Source: Sarcocystis neurona (lineage: Eukaryota > Apicomplexa > Conoidasida > Eucoccidiorida > Sarcocystidae). From it: a stretch of 64,000 bases of DNA. The position numbers were made by a program, and so were the translations under genes. The stretch lies in contig KL647289.1 in NCBI GenBank assembly GCA_000727475.1, positions 394,636-458,635 of the forward strand, read 5' to 3'. The notes under the pieces were generated by a model. The model worked only from the letters and a program-made list of their open reading frames with translations, was not told the origin of the DNA and made no database searches. Numbering within the stretch: the stretch's first letter is position 1; each line of letters starts with the position of its first letter. Shown here one piece after another: positions 25,419 through 36,997 of the stretch.

Positions 25419-26838
25419 GTGTCTTTCGGATCACACACGCATGTAAAAATTCGAACAGCTTGATACCTCTCAAGTACCTATGGGCTCATATATCTATCTA
25501 TCTATCTATATATATGTCTGTACCAGGTTACCTATGTATACTTGTCGGAGTATATCTGGATGTAATGAATATGTTCGTGTGTGTTTCCTGCGTCTGTATA
25601 CTGCAGACGCAAGTTTGTGTGTGGAGAGAGACACACACACAGACGTGTGTGGAAGTGTAATTTGTGCGTGTAATTGCGTGTGTGTGTGTGAGTCTCCGCG
25701 TGTACACCTGCATCTGTTCTAGAGAGAGTATATATTTGAATGTGCTGGCATGTAGTCGTATATTTCCCTATATCTTTATATATGTGTATAATGTCACACA
25801 CACGTACACACACACACGTACACACACACACACACACACACACTCTCACGTATATATTCATATATATACGTATACACGTGATTGTGTTATGCGTATCTAT
25901 GTATGTTTAAGTGTGTGTATGTGTGCGTGCGTGTATGTGGATATACGTACACATGCATATATGTCTATAGGTATATACGTATATGTATATACACATATAC
26001 GTGCGTAGGCACACATATATATATATATGTATTTCTTGTGGCAAGGGCAGGTCGTGGGGGTCGTTTTTTTATGTGTGGCAGATATGTCATCGAATTCGGA
26101 GTTTTGAACGGAACCAAACTTCACGAATCTCTGCCCAAGTACGTGGCGCTGAAGGAGATGGGCGCGTTCAAAGGCGCAGGCGGGGGTGGGCTGCAGCCCG
26201 AGTTCAAAGACGGAGTGAGCGAAGCCAAACTCAAGGCGATGAGGAAGTGTCTTGAGGTAAGAATAGCTGCTTTCCAATTTCTCCGCGCAAACGGTTAGAA
26301 ACCTCGGTAATGTGGAGATGGTGGTAATGTGTGGAGAAAGAGGACAAGAAGGCGAAGCCGAGGTGCAAAGAGGAAGCAGCCGTGAGAGTACGAGACCGTG
26401 GTGGTGTGCTCTTCCCCCCGTATTTTTGTTTCTCTCTCGGTCGTACACATCTTTCTTTGTTTCCACGTCGATCAACATAGGCACGCAGGATGCTTTAGAA
26501 CTCTGTGCCTACGGGCTGTCTCGTCGTGTGCATTCGTTATTCTCCTGTGGGATTCACATTTGATATACACGTGTGTGTGTATGTATCCTCGTGTAGTTCT
26601 GTACGCAGCGAAGAAAAAGAAGGAGGGAAATATATGACAGTGTGTCTGAGGGAACGTGTGTAACGAAACATCTGTATATGTGTGAGTTTACGAGCAGCTG
26701 TGTAGAGTCACGTGAGCGTAGCCGTGTTCAGCATTGATAGGAACGCGCATTCAACATAGTCGGAAGTGCGTTGCTTTTTTTGCGGATCTTTTCCTGCAGT
26801 CGAAGGGGTGGGCTGGCATCAAGAAGAAAGTGAGCTAG
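20987..26838 (+). CDS. RGG-rich protein with conserved-looking C-terminal module, function unknown (5 exons)
   Basis: Proposed exons are 20987-21781, 23671-24156, 25300-25367, 26082-26256 and 26800-26838 (stop TAG), giving about 520 residues. Every border is GT..AG and phases match. The start is ATG in AACACCATGGGTGG. The N-terminus has two acidic patches (DSSDEETLLSHRF and NSSDDDEDVPLRG) embedded in Ser/Ala runs. Exon 2 is a Gly/Arg-rich box (GRRGGGGGGRGGGG) of the RGG type, usually associated with RNA or nucleic-acid binding. Exons 2-5 end with a compact, complex-sequence module: NDARKYFKEGQKLITPPN, GEGTRAFYESLYEENPNSLI, FGVLNGTKLHESLPKYVALK, GLQPEFKDG and SKGWAGIKKKVS. It reads as a conserved fold, but I do not recognise the family. 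A nuclear or RNP role is inference from the RGG box. The least certain border is the end of exon 1. Confidence 0.72.
21782..23670 (+). other. Intron 1 of the RGG-rich gene
   Basis: The donor GTGATG and acceptor TTGGTGCAG join ACG to GGA in phase 0. The interior is TA-rich with short CA, GAGA and TCTC tracts (22300-22540, 22890-22990, 23080-23100) and no recognised gene. Confidence 0.6.
24286..24735. repeat. Minisatellite with splice-donor-like core, TA-spaced
   Basis: About eight copies of a core like GTAGATGGTGGTAAGTGTAT, at about 24288, 24333, 24373, 24465, 24546, 24599, 24660 and 24714, are separated by TATATA runs of varying length. The array fills the middle of the intron 24157-25299 of the RGG-rich gene. 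Some cores contain a strong 5' splice-site-like string, GGTAAGTG or GGTGAGTG. Confidence 0.8.
25341..25530 (+). repeat. Tandem duplication of exon-3 end, splice donor and microsatellite
   Basis: Bases 25341-25381 (end of exon 3, its donor and the start of the intron) recur at 25447-25487, with 33 of 41 bases identical by eye and the same following CT/TA microsatellite. The offset is 106 bases. The copy keeps CTCTCAAGTA across the splice donor and would encode NSNSLIPLK beside the real NPNSLIALK. A TAA at 25444 blocks simple read-through from exon 3 into the copy. Confidence 0.85.
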
Positions 26839-27363
26839 AACGGCCGAGCGAAGACTGTATACAGTCGGACCTCTGTGTCTGGAGAACAACGTGTGCCGCG
26901 CAAAAATGTGTATGTCTCAGACGTATACGTATGGACGTGGGGGGCGGGGCATGTCTCTGTCTCTAGAGAAAGAGGAGCTGCCTGGGGACCGGATGTACAT
27001 ATGTGTGTTTGTATCCGGAGGTGCGTGAAAATTCGGTTGCCCGTCAGTGTAGACGTATACGCCGTATGGATGACGACAGCTGTCGATCTGAAAGACTCGC
27101 GTACTGCGAAGAAGAAGGACGGCGCAGTGGTGAGACGGAGAAAGACGCGGCCTCCCGGGAACGGAGGAGTGGCGTGAGAGAGAGTGGAGATACTTCGGAC
27201 GTGGAAACATCTCAGGTGGAGAGGGCAGGGGCCCCGAAGAGGGGAGGTTCACGATGAAGAAGGCAACTGTGTAGAGACAAGCGTACTTCCACCTGTGCGT
27301 CAGTGCTACAGTTAGAAATCAGTTCCGCGGGAGAGTGCGTCCTCATGGGTGTGGATAATAATT

Positions 27364-28221
27364 CTACGTACGGCGGAAAGCCCGCTGTAACATCGGGTTT
27401 CTAGTGTTTGATGGTTTGAGACATGCTGCCGGAACTGCTGGTAGTAGTTCGGCGTGATGCAGGATTCGTGCACGCTCGTGATGTGGAGTCCGGTGGTGGG
27501 AAAAACCCGGGTTGCGTTTTGTAGTTGGTGCAAGTGATTTTCGCAGAAGTGCGATGCTGCAGCGTCGCGCGTGTGGTAACACTGCTGAGACGCACCCTGC
27601 ACGCGGCGAAAGGTTTTCAAGGAGGAAGTGACGGGTGTATTTCCGCATATTTTCACCGCGCGCGTCGTCAGGTGTTGAAACTGCGTTTCGCGGGCGACTT
27701 GGGTTTCTTTGAGAAGAAATCGTTAGTTCGTCTGCGGGTGGCCGTGTGTACAAGAAGTTTGCTCTCGGATGGATATCTACAGCCCACACGTAAACAAAAT
27801 GAAGAAGAAGGTAGGGGACGGTAGCTTCGTGATTATTGCGCTGTGTCCACCGGAAGCGCGGCAACGAACCGTGTGACTGGGCTGTCACCCAGTCGTTGGT
27901 TACTGCAGGAAATAGTGTCCACTCACGGGTCGCCTGTTGCCACCTGCGACATACGAATGCGTGGGGGTATTTTGAAATGTGGAGCGGTACACTTACCAGT
28001 CCTGTACATATATCAAGGATCCTCACAGAAACTTCTTGTCCCCTTAGTTCGACAAGTCGATTGTGCAGGTGATATCTTTGCGCAGGCGAGGCTTCGCGCT
28101 CAGAATCCTGTGCGTCTTGGGAGCCTAAATGATATGCAGGCCCATGTAACCATACGTACATCATATATATATATATGTATGTACTGAAGTAAGTATTTAT
28201 GTCGTGCGCAGCCGTACACAT
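27364..28221 (-). other. Unassigned 285-codon open frame
   Basis: This open frame of 285 codons lies in non-repetitive DNA, where chance would rarely leave one so long. It starts in a TA-rich patch (its N-terminus YIYIYMMY is microsatellite), ends at 27364, and has no motif I recognise. Its His/Pro/Arg-rich composition is not like the confirmed genes. It may be a coding relic, an exon of a gene I could not assemble, or chance. Confidence 0.25.
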
Positions 28222-28245
28222 TTATATATATATATAAATGTGTAC
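28214..28245. repeat. 32-base perfect palindrome
   Basis: GTACACATTTA, ten bases of TA repeat, then TAAATGTGTAC read identically on both strands. It could extrude as a cruciform or form a hairpin if transcribed. The arms beyond the TA core are complex sequence, so this is more than a simple TA run. Confidence 0.9.
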
Positions 28246-31200
28246 ATCTGCATATATAGGCGATTTGCGCAGTTCCACTACATCACTGATGAGAAAGAGA
28301 TGTCCCCTACTTGTGGAAGTGTGTGTCGGAGCACACACGGTCAACTTCCCCTGAACACGTTTCTCCTAGTCTGAGTGTACTGCCCCCTTGCTACAGTTGG
28401 TAGAGATGTGCTTGATTTACTATACGCATAGTTGCGAGTGCGCAGATTTGGATGCTTCGAATACGTGTCTCTCTCTCTATATATATATGTATATGTAATC
28501 TGTATTCCCCCTATGTATATACAGAATGTACTGCCCTGGTGTGAAGGCGTCTTTGTGGCCCTCTGCGTCTGACAAACAACTCCTGCTCCAATATCACTCA
28601 CAGGGGGGATTGCTCGGCAAACAACTGACTTTAAAACATCTCTCGTAGTCCACTGACACCGCACAGTGTGTTGGGCGTTTACGTATCGATATTCGTCACT
28701 GGATTCTAACGGAAATGCGTGCGTATGTTACCTGTACACGCTGCGGGGGAAATAGGAAAGCTGACGGCTTCATAGCTGGACTGCGCGCGGGTGTTTCCGC
28801 ATCGGGCAAAACAAGCAGTCTAGTGGCAGAATCGCAGATCAGAAGATGTAGTCTGCTGCAGCTGCAGGGGTGTCAGCGCGCCCGAACACCTCGGCCCTAC
28901 AACCAGGTGCACGTTTAAACTTGAACGTTTAAAAATTCTTTTCTTTTCATAAAGAAAATCATCTTCACGCGTTCATCCGTACCGCCATGGTGCTCGCAGC
29001 ATAAGCTGCGGAATTTAGTCAGGTTGTGCTGTGCGGATGATACCAATTCCGGTTCTTGAACCTGAAGAAGAGTGTGCTGTCAGCTGGACTGTTCGAAGAC
29101 GGGTGTGCCCACGTGTTTCAGTTTACGCGTACAGTCGTATTGCCAGCTTCGTTATGTAGAATTGCAGCAGGGTCGTGACGTATTTTCCACGTACGTACAT
29201 GCAATAATTCCCTATGGTGGTGCGTCTCCGAGAGATGTGTAACCATCCCACTGTGTACTGAAATCCCACATCACGCAGCGGTCGAGCGAACGTGAGAGTG
29301 TTAGTCCTACGCAGTCGCCGTGATTTACAGTTGCAGAGTACCGGCAGAGATGAAGGTGCGCCAATTTTCTTCCATAAGCAACAATACAGAGAAAAGACAG
29401 CATCAGAACAGGTAAGTGTGCCTCAACGAATCGGATTAACCTTTTGGAATAGAATGTCGTATGAACTCTGGGTGCGCCCACAAATGCGGCCGGGCCATCC
29501 CTGCTTCCTCCGCACTACGCAGAACGGAGGTTTATTGACATGGTAGCTCTCGTACTGCAGGGGGAAGCTAACGAACCATGGTTCTCTCGCTGAGAAGAGG
29601 ATTCATCTCTTCACATGTTAAACGTTTCTACGTAGAATGAACGTTCCCCCATACATGCAGGTGGAAGCTAGTTTAGCCGTCCAACTGTATACGCGTGTGC
29701 GCAATCGTTCGAAGTGGTCGTGCACGTATGTCTGATGAGTGCTGCGGCGAATTCGAACGTGAACGACTACGTGAAGAGTTGAGGGTCGAAGTAGAAAGGA
29801 ACGTGCTTTGTTCGCCTTTACTGGTGACAGAAGCCTCGTTGGGCATAAAAACACGAATGATATCCACCGAAAAAAGACAGGCGTCTTCCTCGCTTCGTTG
29901 TACGGTCTATGCTGAATCGAAGAAACATGTTTTGACAACGGCCCTACAAACGGCCTGTCACCGAGCACCACACCCTGCCTTTCTCGTGTATTATGACAGA
30001 ACGGCACAGGTGACCTACACTGGGGAGACTCGGACACTTTTTCGGCTACCTCGCGGATTCCTACGTGGTTAGGCGGCCTGTGAAGCGCTGGATACATACG
30101 TAGACAGGCGTGTGCATGAGAACATATACACATATGGGTGTGCTCGGGAAAGCGGCGCTTCACTCTTGTCAAAAATGGCACTTTAAACCATTCCCACACA
30201 CATTAAAACGACCTCTGATGCAGGTGACATGCAAAAGTATCATCAGCAGTCGCTTGTTCGGCTGGGCTGTGACGGAAGTTGTGGAAGTACTTGTTAGACG
30301 CCGGCCGTCCATCCGTTTCTGTAACATGGTCACATGCAGGCTGTTTCTTGATTGCCTATCTCCTTGCTAAACCATCTCCGTACACACTTCCACCTTTGGC
30401 TGATTACAAACAAGGGAGGGGCTTTCGTGTGTATCGGGACGACTCCGTGGTGCAGATTTATTTCTTCCGTTTCACCGTCAAGCACGTACCAGTACCGAGA
30501 TCACACGCACGACGCCAGCAGCCTGGACACCTGGAGGGAACCAGGAAAACGCAGGAAAACGAGGCTTCACGCATCACACTCGCGTCGTTTAATAGTGGTA
30601 GTAGCACGTGTCCTTTATATACGGAGCGGTGGGCGTCTTCAGACAACGTCACTCCTAGAGGAAAGGCCTACGTCAAAATGGTTGCAGAATTTGTTACCTC
30701 CTTGTCGTCTCCAAAAAGACGACAAGAAAAAAATGTACTGCTCAACGGAGGCGGTGGCATTCGTACCGTTTTGGGATGAAATGTCTTCGGCGAGGCGCTT
30801 GCTGTGGTGGCGGACAGGACCACTGACGTACCCGCAAGATCAGTGTCAGGGGTGCTACTGTGCAGCAGACGGCGTGTGACGCGGGACGCGGAAAACTGTG
30901 TCACATCTGCGACATAATTTATGAGGGATCAAAAGATAAGTCACAACACTTGACGAAACTGCTTGCTTTGGGGCCGCCGCAAACAACTGGATGTCGCCCG
31001 GCTAACCCTTTGAAGCGGACGGGTGGAGCCGTGCGCACACCTCGAAGAAGAAATAGTTCCTAGCATCTACGAACTCGAGCTGCCTTACTATACGCAGCAG
31101 GGCATCTACTTTATCACAAAGAAAGAAAATTGGTCGCTATCCATATGCTCGAAGTGGCCCACCGTACCCGTGCTGACATCTATTATATGTGAAAGGAGAG

Positions 31201-34200
31201 ATGTTTCTCACTGTTTCCATACTGAAAGTTACTTAGTTTCTTCAAGGTGACTGTGGCGGCACTCCGAGTAAGAGTATTCCTTCCTATCTACTTCCTGGAA
31301 GCGGCTTCCTCTACCCGCTACGTGGCGGGCTGCCGAGACGACGGAAGTGTGCAATGACAATTCCCTACAATTGACCCCGGCACACCCCCCGGTCTGTTCA
31401 CATGGAAGCTTTACAGTAGAACACCCCTTATTTCGTCTAGGATGAAAAGGTGAAGGCAGTGTAGGAACGCTGTGCTGTTGAAATTGAACCCGGCGAGCTA
31501 CCGTCACAAGTGGTGCGCGGACGGCGCATGGTGGTGGCTAGTAAGGTGCGTCGTCAGCATCGAAACTCCACGTATATAGTATGCAGGGGAAATGTACGGA
31601 GTTGCAGAAACTCCGAAGAGCACACAAGTCATGCTCTGTCGTGCTTGACGAGTTTCGGTAGATAATTCGGATGCCCGTGTGCGCATAATCAAATGCAAAT
31701 AATAGTCGAACTGTTGCGCTTCCGCATACACTGAGGCAGCCCAGTTTTCGGGACTATAAATATTGAAACGCACCTACACGATTCAATGCACACCAAGGCC
31801 CCCTCGAGTACGTTCTCACTCGCCACGAACATTTGGTCTGTATGCGTAACAGACAGCCGAACGAGAAGGGGGAGATCACATCTACGGCAGAACTGCATAG
31901 GGAAGCCCAACGAATGCGGTAAGGCAAACCTCAGCGTGTATACGTCTTCGTGCGTGCTAGTAGTCCATCTGAGCCGACAGCGACGGCCGCCCTTTGGAGT
32001 AATGCAAGTGGTAACGGGAAAGCAGTTTCTCCCGTCCTTCAAAGTTAATTTCGAGTATTTAAGTATGCCGTGAACTCCTGCCGTGCGGTTCTCACTGTGT
32101 CGTCAACACGTGAACCACGCGTTGATCACGGCTTGCATATACGCAAAGCGAGGGAAAGTTCACCTTACATAGCACATGTCTTCCCGTGGAGACAGCCAGG
32201 ATAAATGCTCACGTGCGCTGGATTTGCATGCCGAAGGTGGCGGTGGTGTCATGGTATGTACACAGGATCCTACCACAGTCACAACTGTGCCACGCAGAGC
32301 AGTTGGTTTACGATGTTTCCCCGTTGTTCGCCTACGAAGGCGTCACTGGTTACGGCCGCGCAAACTTCACACATAACACGCACGAATGTATTCTGTACAG
32401 GCACACCCACAGGTCCCCCGAGTCCCCGGAGACAAGGACTGGAGCGTCGTACTCCTGTCACTCTTTCTGTATGCTTCAGTGACGTACATCGTCCACTTAC
32501 GGGGACACACAGCGATTCTACAAGTTCCCAAATGTGCTCAATCGCCAAGCTGCGTAGGATTCTACCAACGGTTAAATGCAGCAGCACGTTCCAGTTTGAC
32601 CACATCAGCTCTACCTGCACCAGCACCAGCAGCACGAGCGGTAAGATACGCTTCACCCTTGTAGGACGGCGGTGAAGAGCGAAGAGGATTTGAAGCATAA
32701 GTAGGAGTTAGAGCAGCTAGGGGATACGCGTCAGCAGCTTCAGTAGCAGCCGCACTCCGGCGTAACACAGCTGCTGTATCGGCGGGGGGATGCGAGTCAG
32801 CACCTTACATAGCCGCTGCCCGGCAGTCGCGACTGTGTCAGTAGTTAAAAGCCTGTTCTGAATCTTCAGTGCTGCTAGAGGTGAGCTTCTGTCATATCCG
32901 GAAGATGAGCAGTAGTACTGGAAGGCGTACCACCAACAGGGATTGAAAGGTGTGAGCTACCGTGAGAACAGTGGGTGAGAAAAAACGCCGGCAGCCGTTA
33001 ATCTCCAACGGTACTGCCCCAACGTTATCGTATTTGTAGTCCTACTACTTGCACTGTTCCACATAGTATTAACTACTACTACTGCCGCTACTTGGACGTT
33101 ACCTTCCAGTGCTTTTATGACTACCGCTGCAACTGCTACTGCTATTAGAACTACTGGCGCTACACTTATAACACAGGGGGGGGGATCCCACTGTCGGGAG
33201 CGTCCGCTCAGCTGCTTCCTCTCTGCATACGGAAGATTCGAAGCTGCCTACAAACGATTAAACGGGGGTCACAACACAACCAAAGCAAATCTACACACGC
33301 GTGCACAACAAACACACGTTTATGGAGGAATTTATACGCGTCAATTCGTGTGTGAGCAAGCGCAAAAAGCCAACTTTTGCCCTCCCTCCTCCTCCTCCGC
33401 CTGCCGTTTAACTGGCGTCTTGGTAGCTACAGTAGTGGAGCTGCGTCGCGCCGCAACGGCAGGAGCGCGTTGCTGCTGTACGTGTCGTACGTAGTACGCG
33501 GATGAATCCCACTTTGTAGCGGGGTCAAAAATTGTGGTGGGCCTAGACGGGGACAAAGGCGGCGGGTAGAAAACTTGGTTTCTTTCCGTTGTTCACGTCT
33601 GCCTTCCGCCTCTACTCTATCCCCTCCCCTTTTGTGTATCTCCTGTGTAACGCGGCACCATGGGGCAGCAGCGGGCGGACTGCGCCGCAGTTGGGCCACC
33701 CTCACAGATTGCAGAAACCAGTTGAGAAATAGCTTGATGCACCGTAGAGACACATATTTATTCCAGCGTCTGTGCTGTGTAACTACAGTGTGAAAGCATT
33801 TGGTGGAGATGAACGGTACAGCGGCAGCCGGCAGCAACCAGCTGCAGCCGCCAGAGAGGTCCAATCTCCCAGCTCAATGACGTCCGGGTGCTTGCCGACG
33901 TCTTTGACGGAGCGCTTCCACTGTTTTCTCCGTGCCCGTCCCTTCTTTTTAATCTTCGGTCGTTGCAGCAGCACGGCGTCAACAGCACCAAGACAGGAGC
34001 GACAGCGGAGCGCCGATTGCAGCGAAATACCCCAGCATCCCCTCTTCGGCTGCTGCGCAGCTGCGAAACGGCGGCGGCAGCCGCACCGCGGAGGGATCTC
34101 GAGCTGTTTCTCGCTCCCGTGCCCGTCCTCCGTCGGAATTTCCCTACGGGTGAACCGTTCCGGCAGGAGGATCCTCTTGCACGTGCTGCCTTTCTCTCTG

Positions 34201-36279
34201 TCTATTGCGAGGAGCTGTATCTGTATCCTTGAGTCCTCAATATACGCGCAGATCAAGTCGGTTTATCCAGTGGATGGTGTATGATCGACTTCGTGGTTGG
34301 AAACGTGTGTATACTGCTCCTCGCCGAGGATGCCTGGGCTTTTGTACACGTGTTCACCTGCTCGACTATTTAACTCCGTAGCACCTGTCCGCACGACAAC
34401 GCGGCGCGAAGTGAAAAATCAGAGTCGGCCGTACTACAGAAGCAGCGGGGGCAATCGAAAAACGCGTACGAACCACTGCTCCTGAGTGTTCTTTCCGTTC
34501 AGAAACGGAATTTCCCTACTGCTTTTGCGGCTCCTCGTGGAACGTCGCTCAGCACATGCCCACTCAGCCGGTATGTGGCTTCCTACGAAAGGGCTGTGTA
34601 TGCATGTTTACAAGAAGAAGAGGGCGACCAAATAGTTCCACGCAGCCACCTTGTCCAGCCGCATACAAACGGCTCCGGTTATGTAATATAGACAGTGGAG
34701 TTTGGCTATGTTTACGGTCATGGAAGCATACACCGCGAGACTTGCTGCAAGCATGCAGCACTAGTCAGTCCTTCGGGAGAATATATCCAGACACACGTCC
34801 CGTGTATGTGGCTATCTTTGTAAAGAGGATGCGACCTGCAATTGGAGATATATCTTTCTACGCAGCGCACGTCAGCTATTCGTGTTTGGGTACCCGTCTT
34901 TGCAGCGCACGCCTAACTGAGAGCCCCCTGTGTGTCGCGACGCACACGACCGCCCGTGTGTACAAATGCGCTGTGCACGAAGAAAGAAACAAAAAGCGCC
35001 CCCAGAGGCGCCAGCAGTGCATGCAAGGCCTGGAATTGTCGAATGCTCCGTGACAGAGACGCTTTTTCGCAAATACACAACCTTCATCCGTGTGCAAAAT
35101 ACAACACACACAGACATACTTCTATTTCACTGCGCGTGTGCTGGATAGATATGTACGCGCGTGGTCGAGATAGACTTTGCCGAGTGCGCGAACTGTCAGG
35201 GGTGGGTGGCGACGAAGGATGTTTCTGCTCCTCCACAGTTGCAGAGAAACTCAGAGTTCTTTCACGTGATAATTCTCACATCTCCGTGTAGCCTTCATTT
35301 TATTGCCGATACGTCTCGCGGTCTGCCAGTGAAAGCCACGGTTGTACGAATAGTTGTGTGATGCGTGAACGTCGGGGTGTACGTACACCCCATGACGGTA
35401 TGTATGCCGTGGCGGCCATGTGTGCGCGCACGCCGGTACTTCCTGGGATGCGACGCGTCATTCCTAAGGAATGCATTTGTCGGTATTTTCTCTCGTTTTG
35501 TATGTAGTGATTGCTAAAATAGATCCGTCGTAAATGGATATAGGTGTACCCCTTTGTGTGTTTTCTGTCAACGTGCACGTAGAGATATGGCTCTACTTTT
35601 TGACGTGTACATGCACGAACAAAGACATTTGAGTCATTTTCCTTGCGTTGGTTGTCTCCAACCTTACGGACGCTTCCGTCGATATGTAGAAAAATGGTAT
35701 ACGTACGTATTTTGAAGGCGACGAAGACTGCTGGCGCCTTTCCTGCGGCCGTGTTGCTGTCCACGCACGCTCGACTCGCGCTTTTCGCGTTTGGTGCAAA
35801 GCTCTACACCAAAGCAGATCTTCGCGCGTGCGACTGAGTACACGTCTGCGTTTGTGGAAAAACTCTTTCCCACGTGCAAGTGAACCTTGCAGGCACGTCT
35901 TCGTGTTTTCCGGCCACCTAGGTCTGCGAACTTTTCCTCGATGAATGTGTGAGTGGAGTGCACACGCATGAACGTATCTGTTTGTGGTGTCGTCGGCGTT
36001 GTTGCATCTCGTGCCGCACGTGGCAACGTTTCTGTACTTTCGTGACGCAGCTCCGACGCTGCTTGTATGTAGCGATACATATGCAGCTGAATAGACTGCT
36101 TATTGTTCAAGGCACAAGTATGCCCAAGCGCACTGGCGTGTCTATTCCAGGATTGTATTTTCCCCTCAGTAATTGAAAGCAGCCTGATCTTGGGCTTGGC
36201 GATGTCACTTTTCTCCACCATTCCGCGCTGCAGGAAGACCGGTACCAGCAGGGCCGCCAACGACAGGAGGAGCACCAGG

Positions 36280-36490
36280 ACTGCAAGCAGCAGCACCAAA
36301 TTTAGAAGCAGCAGCAGTAGTAGCAGCAGCAGTAGTAGCAGTAGTAGCAGCAGCAGGACCCACAGCGGCAGCAGAGCAGGACCCACAGCGGCAGCAGAGC
36401 AGGACCCACAGCGGCAACAGCAGCAGGACCCACAGCGGCAGCAGCAGCAGGACCCACTGCGGCAGCAGCAGCAGGGGCAGCAGGACTCCC
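36280..36490. repeat. CAG-rich tract with 23/24-base repeat units
   Basis: A run of AGC/AGT trinucleotides (about 36308-36355) is followed by five copies of AGGACCCACAGCGGCAGCAG plus a short CAG tail. The first two units are 23 bases and the next about 24, so one frame reads RTHSGSR, then AGPTAAAEQ, then DPQRQQQQ. It ends before any confirmed exon; whether it is transcribed is unknown. Confidence 0.8.
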
Positions 36491-36997
36491 AGCAGTAGCG
36501 AGAACAGCAGCATCAGCAGGAGAGTCAGTCGCGGCTGCGGCAAGAGCAACAATAAGAGCAGCAGCAACAACAGCATCCTCGCGACCAGGAGGAGGAGGAG
36601 CGGCCGCAGCGACAGCAATTTCGGGCGTGGTCTTGTAAAGCGAACTTCCACTACCGTGTCCCTCTTATATTTGGCTCACTCCTCCTGGTGGTTCGGCTGC
36701 TGCAGCTGTTGCGCTGCATCTCAGCTGCTCTCGCGCAGAACCGTGGTCCTCATGCTTCCGTGTCCTGGGGTGCTGCTGCTGCAGGAGTGCATGCGCGTAG
36801 AAGAGTAGCGGCAGCAGCAAGGTGGCCGTAGCAGCAGGAGTGTTGCTGCAGACGAACCAGCTGTGTGCGGTCTAAACAATAGCAACAACAGAAGCCCTTC
36901 GAATCCGTCCGGGTGCAGCTGCACAGCAGCAGATGAAGTGGCAGCAGAAGCAGCAGCAGCAGCGATTCCAGGAGCAGCGACAGTGGCAGTACTGAAG

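Larger units (their letters stand above)
26839..36997. other. Intergenic, mostly unique sequence, no gene recognised
   Basis: This is 10 kb between the RGG-rich gene and the CRAL-TRIO gene. No domain was recognised in any frame. Points of note: an unusually long minus-strand ORF at 27364-28221, a 32-base perfect palindrome at 28214-28245, three overlapping open frames at 33772-34284, an 18-base perfect palindrome at 35374-35391, and CAG-rich sequence with a 23/24-base repeat at 36280-36480. The last 700 bases may include 5' exons or the promoter of the CRAL-TRIO gene. Confidence 0.5.

Noticed and set aside
32186..32482. Frame containing a GYGRANFTHNTHE-like string, reminiscent of a phosphatase C-terminus
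   Set aside because: The resemblance is only a few residues, with no metal-binding motifs or matching exons nearby.
35664..36386. Leu-run protein on the minus strand, possible membrane protein
   Set aside because: The Leu run is just the CTG reading of the CAG/AGT tract; the rest has no motif.
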